Below, in pieces: positions 23,123 through 34,839 of a DNA stretch of 64,000 nucleotides; positions within the stretch are counted from its first letter, which is position 1, and the number at the start of each line of letters is the position of its first letter. The stretch is taken from the NCBI GenBank assembly GCA_000727475.1, contig KL647290.1, positions 5,653,886 through 5,717,885 of the forward strand. The letters are read 5' to 3'. The DNA comes from Sarcocystis neurona (Eukaryota > Apicomplexa > Conoidasida > Eucoccidiorida > Sarcocystidae). Under the pieces are notes generated by a model. The model saw nothing but the letters and a program-made list of their open reading frames with translations. It searched no databases and had not been told where the DNA came from. Both the position numbers and the translations under genes were made by a program.

Positions 23123-23708
23123 CTACACGCACACCCCTGACCGATCATTTCGCTGTCGGGCAAAACTTCTACAAACAGTTTCACGGATGTACCTGCTTTC
23201 TTAAAACATTTGTAGAGACAACACTTGTCGTAGTGGTGTAGGTGCGGGAGTGTCAGTCGATGCGTATTGGTTTGTGTTGCCGTGCGAGTTCTCGACAGAG
23301 AGAGACAACACACAGAGGTCCACTATCAGTGACTTCACTCTCCCAGCCTGCTGCCTGCTTCGCTCACACTACGTTCATCACCGGAAAACTTAGCACGTGA
23401 GTGTCTCACCTAGCACAGAGACGGGGATTTCTGCGGGGATGAGACGCAATTAATCTCGAAAAGGCGTAAATGGAGGACGACAGAACAGAAGGACAAGGAG
23501 AACATTGCGGCTTCTTTTTCAAGTGTATAGAAACTGCGGACCTGTCTGGCCCTGACCTGTATACTGTGCCGGCTGAAATGGCACTCCTGTTTTCCTGAGA
23601 ACAATACTGCTTCTCGTGGTCTTCTGCGTGGACGTTCTGCAATTCCGTAAGCATGAACAACGAATCGCGTCGAATCTCCTCCCGCCGCCTGTTCTGTTTA
23701 TATTGCGG
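23123..23708 (-). CDS. Two-exon 3' end of a basic protein, unknown function
   Basis: Exon 23708-23557 has the acceptor TCTCAACGGCAG and donor GTCAGG. It reads QYKQNRRREEIRRDSLFMLT and ends GTVYR. It joins in phase to the terminal exon 23192-23123 (acceptor TTTAAGAAAGCAG), which adds YIRETVCRSFARQRNDRSG and stops at TAG. The intron is 364 nt. The peptide is strongly charged, probably alpha-helical. The 5' exons lie above 23.71 kb and were not found. If the first exon does not splice at 23557, its frame continues to 23406 with Ser/Pro-rich sequence. Confidence 0.5.
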
Positions 23709-24163
23709 CTGCCGTTGAGACGGGAAGGCAGAGCACACATGTGCGGCGCGGGTGCGTGCGTGCAACAGAGGAGGTGAACTGGTTTTGCAGGGACTACAAA
23801 GGAACCAGGGAAGTACGGTTACAGAGCAAGAGGGGGTGCTCCTAGTGTGCGGGACATCTTGTTGACTTTCTCGTGCTAAAGGTACTATCAACTGAATCGA
23901 CTCCAGTGAAGGGAAAGAGCGACACGTTGTTCCACCTTTTGGCTCGCTGTTGACACCCGCTGCCCTTTGACGCCTCTTGTCTTTCGACCGTATACTCTTC
24001 TCCTCTTAACATTCTTGACCATTTGGCTGGACTCTCCTTTTGCGTCTACTTCATCTGTGCATGCCTACGCTGCACTGTTAGAGCGCTCTTGCTGACAGAT
24101 GGAATAAGAACCTTCACAACATTTTCTAGACTCTACATGCGTGCTTTTCTTTAGCTCGAAACA

Positions 24164-24889
24164 GTGAAACCGTGGCGCAGCGCTGAATACCATCAATATG
24201 TGTGTAAGAAACGGGAGGGGATGCCTTGTAGTGCCTTCTCGACGTCCGATGCTACTTCGGCCCCCCTACTGACGCTAATAAAAGTGACGTTTTTAGATGC
24301 GTCGTCCGACCGTAAACTCGAAAAGAAGTGCTTGTGGTGTGCCCGGTGCCGCCGAAGCAATGCTCCTGCGTCTCCTCCCGCCGTGGCAGCCGTGCTGAGC
24401 GACGCCTCACGAAGAGGAGAAAACGAGGTCGTCACCAAACGCCTTCCAGAAGCAGCACCAGCAGTCACGCCGCATCCCAACGACAACACGAGGATGACCA
24501 GAAATATTCGACACAAGGGAAAAAGACTTCAGAGGCAGAAAGAACTGGCAAACGACACGTGCGTAAATGATGTAAATATACCCAAGGTGTACGCAAAGAT
24601 ATTTTTTTTGTCGCGGGCCAACGTGTGTGATACAGAGAGCAGCTCTTCCGCAGCCGTGTACAGCAGTCGGTCCTGTTGTACGGTCTTCAATCAAGCGTTC
24701 GTTCTTTGTATTGCTGCGGTAGCTGCGACATTAGCGGCCATGCGTGCAGTGTACCGCATTACACAGCGCCGTACAAAACATTTGATATCTTGGAGTGTTT
24801 CTCCACCTCAAATTTCTGCATGTGAAGTCGTGTTTCTGGCTTTTTGTGGCTACCGCTGGGAAAGGCGCTACATCATTTGTGGGCTTTGA
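24164..24889 (+). CDS. Ambiguous locus: open on both strands
   Basis: The plus frame includes KLEKKCLWCARCRRSNA (a CxxCxxC-like cluster) after a TTTTTAG acceptor near 24297. It then gives a basic stretch, and later a hydrophobic segment FVLCIAAVAATLAAM that could span a membrane, ending at TGA 24889. The antisense strand at 24516-24193 is also open, with a signal-like hydrophobic start (FLVILVLSLGCGVTAG) and the tail ASDVEKALQGIPSRFLHTY, but begins with TTG rather than ATG. I cannot decide between strands. Plus would be an independent short gene; minus would be co-oriented with the gene at 23.7 kb. Confidence 0.3.
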   Translation: MKPWRSAEYHQYVCKKREGMPCSAFSTSDATSAPLLTLIKVTFLDASSDRKLEKKCLWCARCRRSNAPASPPAVAAVLSDASRRGENEVVTKRLPEAAPAVTPHPNDNTRMTRNIRHKGKRLQRQKELANDTCVNDVNIPKVYAKIFFLSRANVCDTESSSSAAVYSSRSCCTVFNQAFVLCIAAVAATLAAMRAVYRITQRRTKHLISWSVSPPQISACEVVFLAFCGYRWERRYIICGL

Positions 24890-24979
24890 TTTCCCTCCTG
24901 TCGAAAACTGTGCCGCTGCTGGAGCTGCAAGACGTTTAAATCATTTAAGACCACGTTTCTGTTAAACCACCTGCAGTGG

Positions 24980-25440
24980 GGGCGACGTATGTACGGACAC
25001 AGGGGAGCACGCATACGCATCGCTCCAGAATTGTGTCTGTAGAAGCAGCCAAAAAAGACGTGCATGTACGTGGAAAGAAATATGTCTGTTCGGATCAACA
25101 CACTTACGGATGCCTCCGTAGCCTCGCCTTCGCGGACGTCCAGACATCCGTGCACAGACACATATATACGTATCTACATATGCAGGCATGCATGCGCCTA
25201 CGTACGCATGTGCAAAATTATACATACAGGTACACATGCACGCTCGCACCCACCAAAATAAAACTGCGTGTCCAGACAAACTCACGTATACACCCCTAGC
25301 CTCATAGTCACATTTAAACGTTTAGACATCTTCGTACATACACATGTACATGCATATGCAGATACGTAGGTATGTACGTATGCCTATGTACAAAGGTATA
25401 CATCTCCATGTGTAGGTGCTCCGCACACACCTGCATGAAT
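24980..25440. repeat. Degenerate CA/TG microsatellite
   Basis: Interrupted ACATACAC / GCATGCA motifs and cytosine-poor purine-pyrimidine alternation at about 25.16-25.24 and 25.33-25.46 kb. Translations follow the repeat. No gene supported. Confidence 0.5.
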
Positions 25441-25608
25441 ACACAGATCTACGAGCATGTATATACATGTCCAGCTTTGTTCGGACCTACAAGCCACGCG
25501 CTGCCACAATGTTCGCTTTGCCCTCCGTATCCCCAGACGACGACCAGCGACGCTGCTGAAAAGCGCTTCCCTGCAACGGTCACGGGCAGCACGTCACCGT
25601 CGCCCTCT

Positions 25609-26912
25609 CTAGGCAATGGCAGCGTTTTTTTTCCAGAAGGCTGATGTACTTTTTCCGAGCATGTCCACCGTCCCAGTGTTACGGTGTAGGCAGCGCGGGT
25701 ACCAGGACTGCAGAAGTTGAAAACAGGCACTGGCGCTGCACACGAACAGTAGTGCAAAGCGGGAAGAGTGCGTACGTACACAAAAGGACTTCGTGATTGG
25801 ACGCTTTGCTCGCTTGCTTTCTCCGAAAGTCTCGGGAAAGGACGGTTATCGCTCTTAATTGCAGAAACGTATTATATTACTCTGCTCTATGCACCGTCGA
25901 AGACAGCCCCAAAGGCTTTCGGCTCCTCGCTGGTGCGTGCCTGCCGGCGGCTCCTCGACGGAGTTTTCGCAGAGCCAGAAGGGGAAATGAGGCAAAGAAG
26001 GAATCGCTGCACACGTCAGTAGAACCTCTTCACTTCTTCAGAGGGCCCACCCTCTCCTCCCTTCACAACCTCACCCACATGCGCAACACAGAGATCCACA
26101 GACGTAGGAGACGGATCAATCGCCAGATATCTCTCTGTGTTGTCCGCATAACGTATTTGTGTTTATTGTGTACCCAGGGACATACAGACACACAGACATA
26201 TACACACACAAATATATATACGCATCTGCATATACATATACATATATATATATATACATACAGAAACATATATATGTGCATATTGTGTATACATATATAT
26301 ATGTGGGGTATGTTGGTAAACACGTGAATATATAGTTACGCCTGCGGGCAGCTGAAGCTGCTCGCGAAGAGAACGGGACGACGGGTCCTCTGCTGCCGTA
26401 TGGAACGTCTGATGCAGCAACTCCGGTAGCTTCTGCCCCCTGAGTCTCTCTAGCAGTCCACCTTTACATACATATGTGTGGAAGAACTTGTTGTAGATCT
26501 CTATATTCGTAAATGTGCTCCTTCTCATATATGTATATATATTAACAGATGCCCTCACTGAAGCACGAGGTGTCGGCGTGTCCCTGCTTATATCTGAGCA
26601 GTCATGTGTGGAGAAGGCGGAACGCAGACAGACGTGTGGACGTCCAGCTTCACGTACGCACATACATATTGATAGGCGCCCGCATAAGGAAGACGTAGGC
26701 GCATGCGTAGAGTACTTGTCTCGGCTGAGCTTCTCGGATGTTTCACTGTCTGCGAGTGAGTACGAGTAGGGGGGGTTCGCAGCAACACGTGCTACCCTTG
26801 CTACCCCAGCAGAAGCAGCATCCGTAGCAGCAGGTGGTGGTGGCGAAGGAGGAGAAGGAGAAGCAGGAGAAACACCAGCAGCAGGGGCACACACTTCCAC
26901 TCGGGCGTACAA
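25609..26912 (-). CDS. Multi-exon 3' end with Pro/Ala-rich exon, unknown function
   Basis: Three exons join in phase on the minus strand. The first runs from about 26900 to 26666 (Pro/Ala/Ser-rich, PASPSPPSPPPPAATDAAS, then SYSLADSETSEKL, donor GTATGT). The second, 26461-26340, is helical, GLLERLRGQKLPELLHQTF. The terminal exon 25707-25609 (acceptor TTTTCAACTTCTGCAG) reads GTVDMLGKSTSAFWKKNAAI and ends at TAG. An alternative frame of the last exon is open for longer (WGYGGQSEHCGSAWLV) but would break the phase. A possible earlier exon near 27.0 kb is Ala-rich. The intron after 26340 carries TA/CA microsatellite (26.16-26.31 kb). Confidence 0.5.
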
Positions 26913-27129
26913 GGCACGTGTCGAAAAACGTTAGAGAGTTCTACTTTAAGGCAGTTTGCTGGCAGCAACAAGTTGCAGCAGGAAGCTGCAGCAGCAATAC
27001 CGGCAGCTCCTGCTGCGGCTTGCAAAGAGAAAACTCAACGCTGATGCGAAAACGAGTCTGCAACGACATCAAGAAGCACACATACTTCAGGAGATCGGTG
27101 CGCGTGCAGGAGGAGCCGCCCTCTCAACT

Positions 27130-27345
27130 TGTACATACACCTATATATGTATCCTACACGCACATCTATATATCTATCCATATTCACGTATATGTATATA
27201 TATATCCATACACATACATCTATGTATCTACCCCTATACGTACATCTATATATCTTTCCCTATGCATACATCTGTCTATCTATCCATACACATATTCTAC
27301 ATTTCTAAACATATACATACATATATACAGAGACGTGAATACATA
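27130..27345. repeat. Microsatellite with a 26-bp tandem unit
   Basis: From about 27212 to 27295 three near-copies of a 26-base unit beginning ACATCTATNTATCT follow each other, embedded in a longer TATATCCATACACA field. Translation gives Tyr/Ile/Ser-rich repeats in two plus frames. No gene evidence. Confidence 0.6.
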
Positions 27346-27408
27346 TATGTCCACTTGTCCACATATATGTGCTTGTGTAAGGAGTGTGAGGGGGGTAGTA
27401 CGCAGAGG

Positions 27409-30400
27409 TCATATTTTGATATGAGGGGGAAGCCCAGGAACGGCGAGCGGGGGAGACTTTTGCAGGTCGCCAGGAACAAGCGGATTCTTCTCAAGCCGGG
27501 CACTCTGGCTTTGCAGCCGCTTCAATTTATCTTCGAGAGCCCGTCGCACTACGTCTAATCGAAGCTCGGTGTCCTGCTGCGCCATTGCCCAGCACCTGCA
27601 GCCAACAAAAGAGAGAGTCACAGCTGTCTCTGACGTTGCCATATTGCAGGCGTCTCTCTTTGCATATATACATACACACACGTATATACATGTACGCATA
27701 TACAATTAAGTGCCTGGGTTTACACAAATATGTATATGTACGGGCGTGTAGGTGTTATGATGTGTGTGCGCCGTACGTCGGTCGGAGGTTTGCTGCGCCG
27801 CGGGGGGCAGGTCTCTCTGTCTCTCTCCAATTGATGCCTGCGTGATTATACGTGTCTCTGTATATATTGACCAACACGTGCGAATATTTGTGTATGTAGT
27901 ATACGTCTGTGTAAGGCTCAGACACATGCGCAGCCTATACAGAGGCGTGGATATGCATACGACCCGTCTGTGGAAAGTTGGGAGGCAGATGCGTCTGGCA
28001 TATATCGCGGGACTTTGTTGAAGGGCCGGCGTGCGCGGCGCCGTTACGGAAGAGGAATACGGAGCTGAATACCTCCTCGCAGCAGCGCATGCATATACGT
28101 ATTTCAAGGTAAGACATGCATGCAAATCTACCCACGGACGCACACACATACACAAAGTGTAGAAGTTTAGTTATACGTATTGAGGTGGGGGACCACTTTT
28201 TTTACGTCTACATGAGTATATTTGTATATATAGAGAGAGCCAGGGGGACCGTGGGTGGGTAAATAGACAGATAGGGGGGCAGATAGAGAGGTACGTTGAA
28301 TTTCTCGAGGCCGTTCCCGATACACTACGGAGATACGCACGTATACACACACATACGTGGCTACCCAGGTGATGTCTGTGTGTATACATACACGTACATA
28401 TATATATATATATACGCACACACACACACATACACACACACACACATACACACACACACACATACACACACACACACACACATACACACACACACATACA
28501 CACACACACAACACACACACANNNNNNNNNNNNNNNNNNNNNNNNNNNNNNNNNNNNNNNNNNNNNNNNNNNNNNNNNNNNNNNNNNNNNNNNNNNNNNN
28601 NNNNNNNNNNNNNNNNNNNNNNNNNNNNNNNNNNNNNNNNNNNNNNNNNNNNNNNNNNNNNNNNNNNNNNNNNNNNNNNNNNNNNNNNNNNNNNNNNNNN
28701 NNNNNNNNNNNNNNNNNNNNNNNNNNNNNNNNNNNNNNNNNNNNNNNNNNNNNNNNNNNNNNNNNNNNNNNNNNNNNNNNNNNNNNNNNNNNNNNNNNNN
28801 NNNNNNNNNNNNNNNNNNNNNNNNNNNNNNNNNNNNNNNNNNNNNNNNNNNNNNNNNNNNNNNNNNNNNNNNNNNNNNNNNNNNNNNNNNNNNNNNNNNN
28901 NNNNNNNNNNNNNNNNNNNNNNNNNNNNNNNNNNNNNNNNNNNNNNNNNNNNNNNNNNNNNNNNNNNNNNNNNNNNNNNNNNNNNNNNNNNNNNNNNNNN
29001 NNNNNNNNNNNNNNNNNNNNNNNNNNNNNNNNNNNNNNNNNNNNNNNNNNNNNNNNNNNNNNNNNNNNNNNNNNNNACACACATACACACACACACACAT
29101 ACACACACACACACATACACACACACACACATACACACACACACACACAAACATCAACCTGACTACACATGTATACATACGTACACAAGGGTGTGTCCAC
29201 ACATACACATATGTATATGAACAGGAACTTGATTATATATGTATGGATATGTTCATACATATTGATGGGGGGTGCGACCACTTTTCGCAAGGAAGCGCGG
29301 GGGTCAGAAGAGAGGAATTCACGCATTTGACAGGCCTTCAGACTTACGTATCTCTCACTTACAGTATACATACATATTCATCTATACAGACAGATAAAGA
29401 CCATATATACGTAGAGGGGAGGGGAGTAGACACATATATTCATAAGCCTATATTCATATACATACATACACACACATACGAGTGCATATATATAAAGAGA
29501 GATATGGAGGACAAATGTAGTGAAGCGTATATATTACGTACATACGACATACGTATAGGTACATCATACATAGCGGAGATACATATTTGTGTACACATGT
29601 ACCTTCCGTATGTATAGACATATACATTAAGTAGACACACATATATGGGAATGTATACATGTGTGTCACATATATCTATATATATGTGGATGTACATTGA
29701 ATTATATTTTTACTTATATAGACATCTATACGTGCGGCATATATATAAATACTGACCACGTATACTTACACAGACAGACAGACACCATCCTCACCCATAA
29801 TCTCTATATTATCTATAGTGGCACACAATCTACATCTATATTGGCACATAATTGACTACATACAAGTACACACATACACACACACATATAATATATACAT
29901 AGATATATAATATGGTTGGATGTATCAACGTATATGCACACACGCATAACATATATATATGTAGGAAAAGTATGTCAACACACACATGTGCAGGCAGTAT
30001 ATATATTATAGATACTCACGCATAATATGATTGAACATATTACCTGATGCGTAACGCAAAGACGCAGTGTTGCACCGCAGACCCAAGACCCTTTCCAATA
30101 CACACTACTTTCTTGCCCTATGTGTGAGGAAGTAGTGTCTACACAAACATATACATATATATGTAAACGCTATCTATACATGCAATGCATACATATTAAT
30201 ATATACACACGTATGCACACAGACAGATAGACACAGCGGAAGAACAGCTTCTCCCACAATACATATATATAAACACATATAAGTGAACATGTACACGGAA
30301 GTAGTATACAACAATAGAATATATATATACACTTATACGCGTGTATCTACGGGTAGAGAGACAGCGGAAAAGTATCTTGCTCCACAATACATATACGACA

Positions 30401-33400
30401 TATATATATATGTGCACAAATACGTATATATACATACATATACACATGAATGCAATGTTGACATGTACGAGAGGAGTGCATATCAATATATACGAATATA
30501 TATATATATATATACGCGAATGTATGTACACACACATATATATACACACGAATAAAGTGTCAAGATGTACTGGGGAGGATTCCATGTCTGCACACCCGAA
30601 TGTTCCTCTCTTTTTCTTCTCTCCCTATATATATATATATATATGTATGTGGATGTCTACCTTTATATATATAAATATATATGTATGTGTATGTGGGCCA
30701 CTATAGCATTGCTTTTGAGTAGCCGTGTAGGTGTTGTGCAGACCTCTTCTTTTCTTCGCTTTTCCCTCCTTTTTTTTGCTTCTCTTTCAGAGTCCTGCTG
30801 TTTCGCATTTCCCCTTTCTGTCGTTCTTCTCTCTGTTTTTCTCTTTTTCGTCCTCTCCTTCCCTTCCCCTTCTTTTCTTCTCTTTGATGTGGGCAGCTGT
30901 CCGCAAACTCGGAAAGCGAAAGAGAGAGAAAACAAGAGCCGTACAGGGGAGAAAAGAAAGGAATATCCACATGTATTCGTCTACATACACACGCATACAT
31001 ATATGTATATGAACATATCTACACATATACGTTTACACACACATGCATATATATATATATACACATATAGATGTGTACGTACATACATTTATATATATAT
31101 ACGTGTGTGTATATGCATGTATACCTGGCTCTTGCGTCAAGATGATGATCCATCGCGCAGAAGGAGACCCACTCCCCAACATCTTTTTCTTCGGGAGAAG
31201 AGACCACCTCGTTCAGAAACTCGTCAACTTTATCTTCTAGACTTGGGCGAAGAGACACGAGGTGTGCCTGCTGCATTTTGCCTTCCAATTTCCTGATGAA
31301 AAGAAGAAAAGACAGGAGACCCCTTTGACTTCCTCCTGCTGTTGCATGCGTTCCTCGCCATTGTTACGGCCCTCCGTCTCCGGCCACGAAGAGGCGCACA
31401 CGCACACGCGCGCCACGGCCAGCAGCAGACCGCCGCAGGTCCTCCTCCCCCTCCCTCGGGCACACGTTATCAAATACGGATACTCCGTGTATATGTTACG
31501 CAAAAGCTTTAGCGATAAACCAGTATACGTATATGCATACGTGTGTGTGTGCGTGTCTATATTTTCATCGAAGAAAGTGGCCTATTTACCTGTCTCTCTA
31601 CATATATATATTCACAGGAAAAACAACAAAAGACATGCTTCTCTAGCTGTCTCTCTGTATAGATACGCTTATGTAGCTATGTCTCCACATATTTATATAT
31701 ATATTTCAAGATATACATGTATTCACCTGTTTGTTTATATGCATACATATACGCGTGTGTACATATGTGTATAGAGAGAAAGAGAGTAATACATCTATCT
31801 AGCCGTCTGTTTACATATACATATACGCGTATATAGATGTATATATATGAAGAGACACAGACAGAGAGAAATCTACAAAGGTGTTAATATATATATATAT
31901 TTCAATAGACAGGTAGTCATAATATTAGGGGTGTGAAATCAATTCATATGTATATACACCCCACGAGATACGCATGTCTGTCTATCTACATACAAAGACA
32001 TATGTAAAGACGTATATATATGTACACTTCGATACATACTTAACTACGGTATATTGCCTGTGCATACATATATATGCACAGACACGCGAATGTACCCGTC
32101 CCCACCTACATATACACATATATATGTATGTGTGTGTACACATATACACCTATATATATACAGAGATAGACCCCCTCTATCCTAAGAAACGTGTGAAGGC
32201 GATAGCTCGAGTCTTTCGAATATGAAGGAAGATATCGTCGGGTTTGCTCGTCGAGGGGGCGGAGGAATACGCATCAACACACGCAGGTCTACTCTGCCAC
32301 GCTCTCCCCGCTGCCCCCGCCCCTTTCGCTCTGCCCCTGCGTGACGGTGGTGCCTAGGCGCAGAGCAGCACACACTTTCGTACGGAGATGAAAACGTGGT
32401 AGGTGGGCGAGTTCTTCTCTGCTTCTCGAGGAAGAAAGAATGGGCCGCACACGTAGTTACGTGAAGGAAATGTGCTGCTGCCGTTGCGTCTCCCCTCTGG
32501 CGCGGGGGGCACGCGACTGCTGCGGCCCCTGCAGCAACGCCGGCGCGTGGAGTTGGAAGTTCCTGCCGGACGTTCTCACGCGCCCACTTCTTGACTTTTT
32601 TCCACATATGTCTGTAGAATTGCATCTATCTACACGTAAATAAATTCAAGCGAATCTCTACATATATCTCTGTGTGTGTCTGGCTTTTTCTCTACCTATC
32701 TATCCATCTATGTATGTGCCGGTGCACAAGTATGTATGCACACATACATCTGTATATGTGTGTATATACCTAAATACAGGAATTCATAGAGCGACAAGGA
32801 TGAACACTTGGCTACACACTTGCACTGCAGCAATTGGTAAATACACGTACGTTTACATATGGGAGAAAAGTTATGTATACGTGTGTGTGAGTGTGTGTAG
32901 AGAGAAAGGAGAAGAGGAAACCGCACTTTGATGAAGTCTGCATGCAAAACATTTCTTCGACGACACAAAGGTAAGTATTTAACGCCGTATATATAATAAA
33001 CGTCTAGACAGAAGCACACTCCAGACGGGCATATACACACATATCGAGTTAGATGATAATGTATTTGTATATATATCCATACATGTATATATGTGCAGGT
33101 AGATAGATATATGCGCGCATATATATTAACATCTACAGAAGAGAAGCAACAATGTATTCTTACATACACATGCATATTAAATTGTAACGCATAAGTAGTA
33201 GGACTGATGTGATGAGAAGCTTATCTCTGTTTTCTTCTTCAGGGTTGAAGACGACAAAAAAAATCGCAGGTCTCTGCATGCGTATAGAGAGCTACAAAGA
33301 GACGGAGACATATACAGGCCTCCACGTGTAAATCTCGTATATACACACACAAGTGCAGGCACATATTTATATTTATATTTTGTCTCTCTATCTCTCTAGG

Positions 33401-34807
33401 AGATCCTGCGGTCGTTTCTCTTTTAGTTCATATATGTGTATACCCGTACACATACGTATCCACACACATAGATATGTACACGCTACATGTGTATATCCTT
33501 TTTCATCTGATGAATACATATATAAATTAATACACCACCTGGGAACAAGAGAGGAAGAGAAAAAGAGACATATACTCTCTCTCTATATATATGCAGGGAT
33601 ACGCTGTGTCTATTTCTCCTCTAGAAAGTATATATACACGCATATGTATGTGCACATACATACATATGAATGTGCACTATACGCTTGTTGTTCCTTCTTT
33701 GAACTATTTCCCATATATTATATATATGTCCATGAATATCCTGTATACATATACATATGCATGAATATTCTCTGTATATATTGTGTGGATATTCTTTGCC
33801 TGTTTCTGTCTGACTAAATATTGTCCACACACATGCATATACATATATATTCTTTACGCGTGCTGTTCCTTCTTTGGAATATCTTCGTACACATATATAT
33901 AAATGAAGTTGTTAGAAGATATAGAAGCGGTGTCTGCTTCTCTTTTAATACACACACGTGTATATATATATGTGGATGCACATATGTATATATCGGTATG
34001 TAAACTGCTGTTTCTTCGCTTGCGTCTATTTCTGTTCAGTTGCTCCTTTCTTCTTCGCCTTTCTGTGTCTCTATCTGTTTTTCCCAATATACACGAGTGC
34101 GTGCTGTTCTCGTCTCTCGACTTCTTCCTTACATATATATACGTGTACACACGAAAAACTGAAAAATACGATGAAAAGGAGGGTGCTCTGGAGTGCGTGG
34201 TAGTACAACGCGGGATATATGCGGAAAGTCTTCTCCAAAGAAGGTGCGTTGTGTAGCACGTTGAAAGTTACGGCTGTCATCCGCTGTGGAAACAGACGCA
34301 AAGGCGTCGCCGTCTCCCCCTCCCCCTCCTTCTCTTTCGTGTCTCCTGCACGTCTCCGTCTCCCTCCTCGCCGCGTCTCTGCTGCTGCTGTTCTGCTGCT
34401 GCCGTTCTGCTGCTGCCGTTCTGCTGCTGCCGTTCTGCTGCTGCCGTTCTGCTGCTGCTCTTCTGCTGCTGCTCTTCTGCTGCTGCCGTTCTGCTGCTGC
34501 CGTTCTGCTGCTGCTGTTCTGCTGCTGGTGTTCTGCTGCTGCCGTCTCCCTTTCTCTGCGCCTCTTCTGTCTCGTCTCCTCTCTTCCGTGTCTCCGTGTG
34601 TCTCTCGCTGTTTCGCGTTTTCTCTTCGCCTGCTCTCTGCCTTCCTCCTCGCGTTTTCTTCTTTTTCGAACTTTATTTCACTGACCTGAAGTGGAGCTCT
34701 GCCTTGTTGACGCGCTCGTACAAACGGTACAGCGCTTTGATATTCTCCCGAGACACGTGCGGGTTCACGAAGTTTCTTCGTTCATCGCGGTGAGGTACCG
34801 CACGCAC
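27409..34807 (-). CDS. Coiled-coil protein gene with introns full of microsatellites
   Basis: Exons on the minus strand: 34807-34686 (NFVNPHVSRENIKALYRLYE, donor GTCAGT), then after unresolved sequence 32611-32461 (NFQLHAPALLQGPQQ), 31292-31125 (KVDEFLNEVVSSPEEKDVG) and terminal 27595-27409 (ELRLDVVRRALEDKLKRLQS, stop TGA). Phase agrees at 32461/31292 and 31125/27595, giving the continuous segment DARARCWAMAQQ across the last junction. Heptad spacing of Leu/Val in the last exon indicates a coiled coil. The 34686/32611 junction does not match phase, so at least one exon is missing; a candidate lies near 34.28-34.17 kb. The last intron is over 3.5 kb and contains the assembly gap. The product is probably a small soluble protein; family unknown. 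Confidence 0.5.
28380..28521. repeat. (CA)n/(TACACA)n microsatellite, left of gap
   Basis: A short TA run is followed by nearly pure ACACACATACAC repeats running up to the first N. The same motif resumes on the other side of the gap. Confidence 0.9.
28522..29076. other. Assembly gap (555 N)
   Basis: An unbroken run of N flanked on both sides by the same ACACACATAC microsatellite, so the missing sequence is probably more of the same and its true length is unknown. It falls inside the long final intron of the minus coiled-coil gene. Confidence 0.98.
29077..29160. repeat. (CA)n/(TACACA)n microsatellite, right of gap
   Basis: ACACACATACAC repeats continue from the gap to about 29150, then decay into TATACATA sequence. 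Confidence 0.9.
29380..31120. repeat. Dense TA/CA microsatellite desert inside intron
   Basis: Almost continuous TATATACATA, ACACATATAT and TA runs, with small non-repetitive islands at 30.04-30.14 kb and a pyrimidine-rich stretch at 30.73-30.89 kb. The segment at 30.23-30.54 kb includes an imperfect tandem duplication of about 130 bp. No exon is supported between 29.2 and 31.1 kb. Confidence 0.7.
31500..32180. repeat. TATACATA microsatellite inside intron
   Basis: TA-rich, CA-rich repeats filling the intron between the exons at 32611-32461 and 31292-31125 of the minus gene. Confidence 0.7.
32640..34150. repeat. Microsatellite field with a 175-bp tandem duplication
   Basis: TATATG/CATACA repeats occupy most of this stretch. 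A non-repetitive motif, TGTTCCTTCTTTG, recurs at about 33.69 and 33.86 kb with similar flanks, indicating an imperfect duplication of about 175 bp. No gene is supported. Confidence 0.6.
34379..34545. repeat. 14-bp minisatellite (TTCTGCTGCTGCCG)n
   Basis: About 12 head-to-tail copies of a 14-base unit with a few substitutions (CCG to CTC, CTG or GTG in places). Because 14 is not a multiple of three, every frame reads the same cyclic 14-residue peptide. Bounded by pyrimidine-rich sequence on both sides and lying in a probable intron of the minus gene. Confidence 0.85.
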
Positions 34808-34839
34808 CTGTCAAAAACAAATACACCCACCCACACACA

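Noticed and set aside
28167..29371. Several 280-345 codon open frames crossing the N gap on both strands
   Set aside because: They consist of translated CA/TA microsatellite plus the unknown bases of the gap; the length is an artefact.
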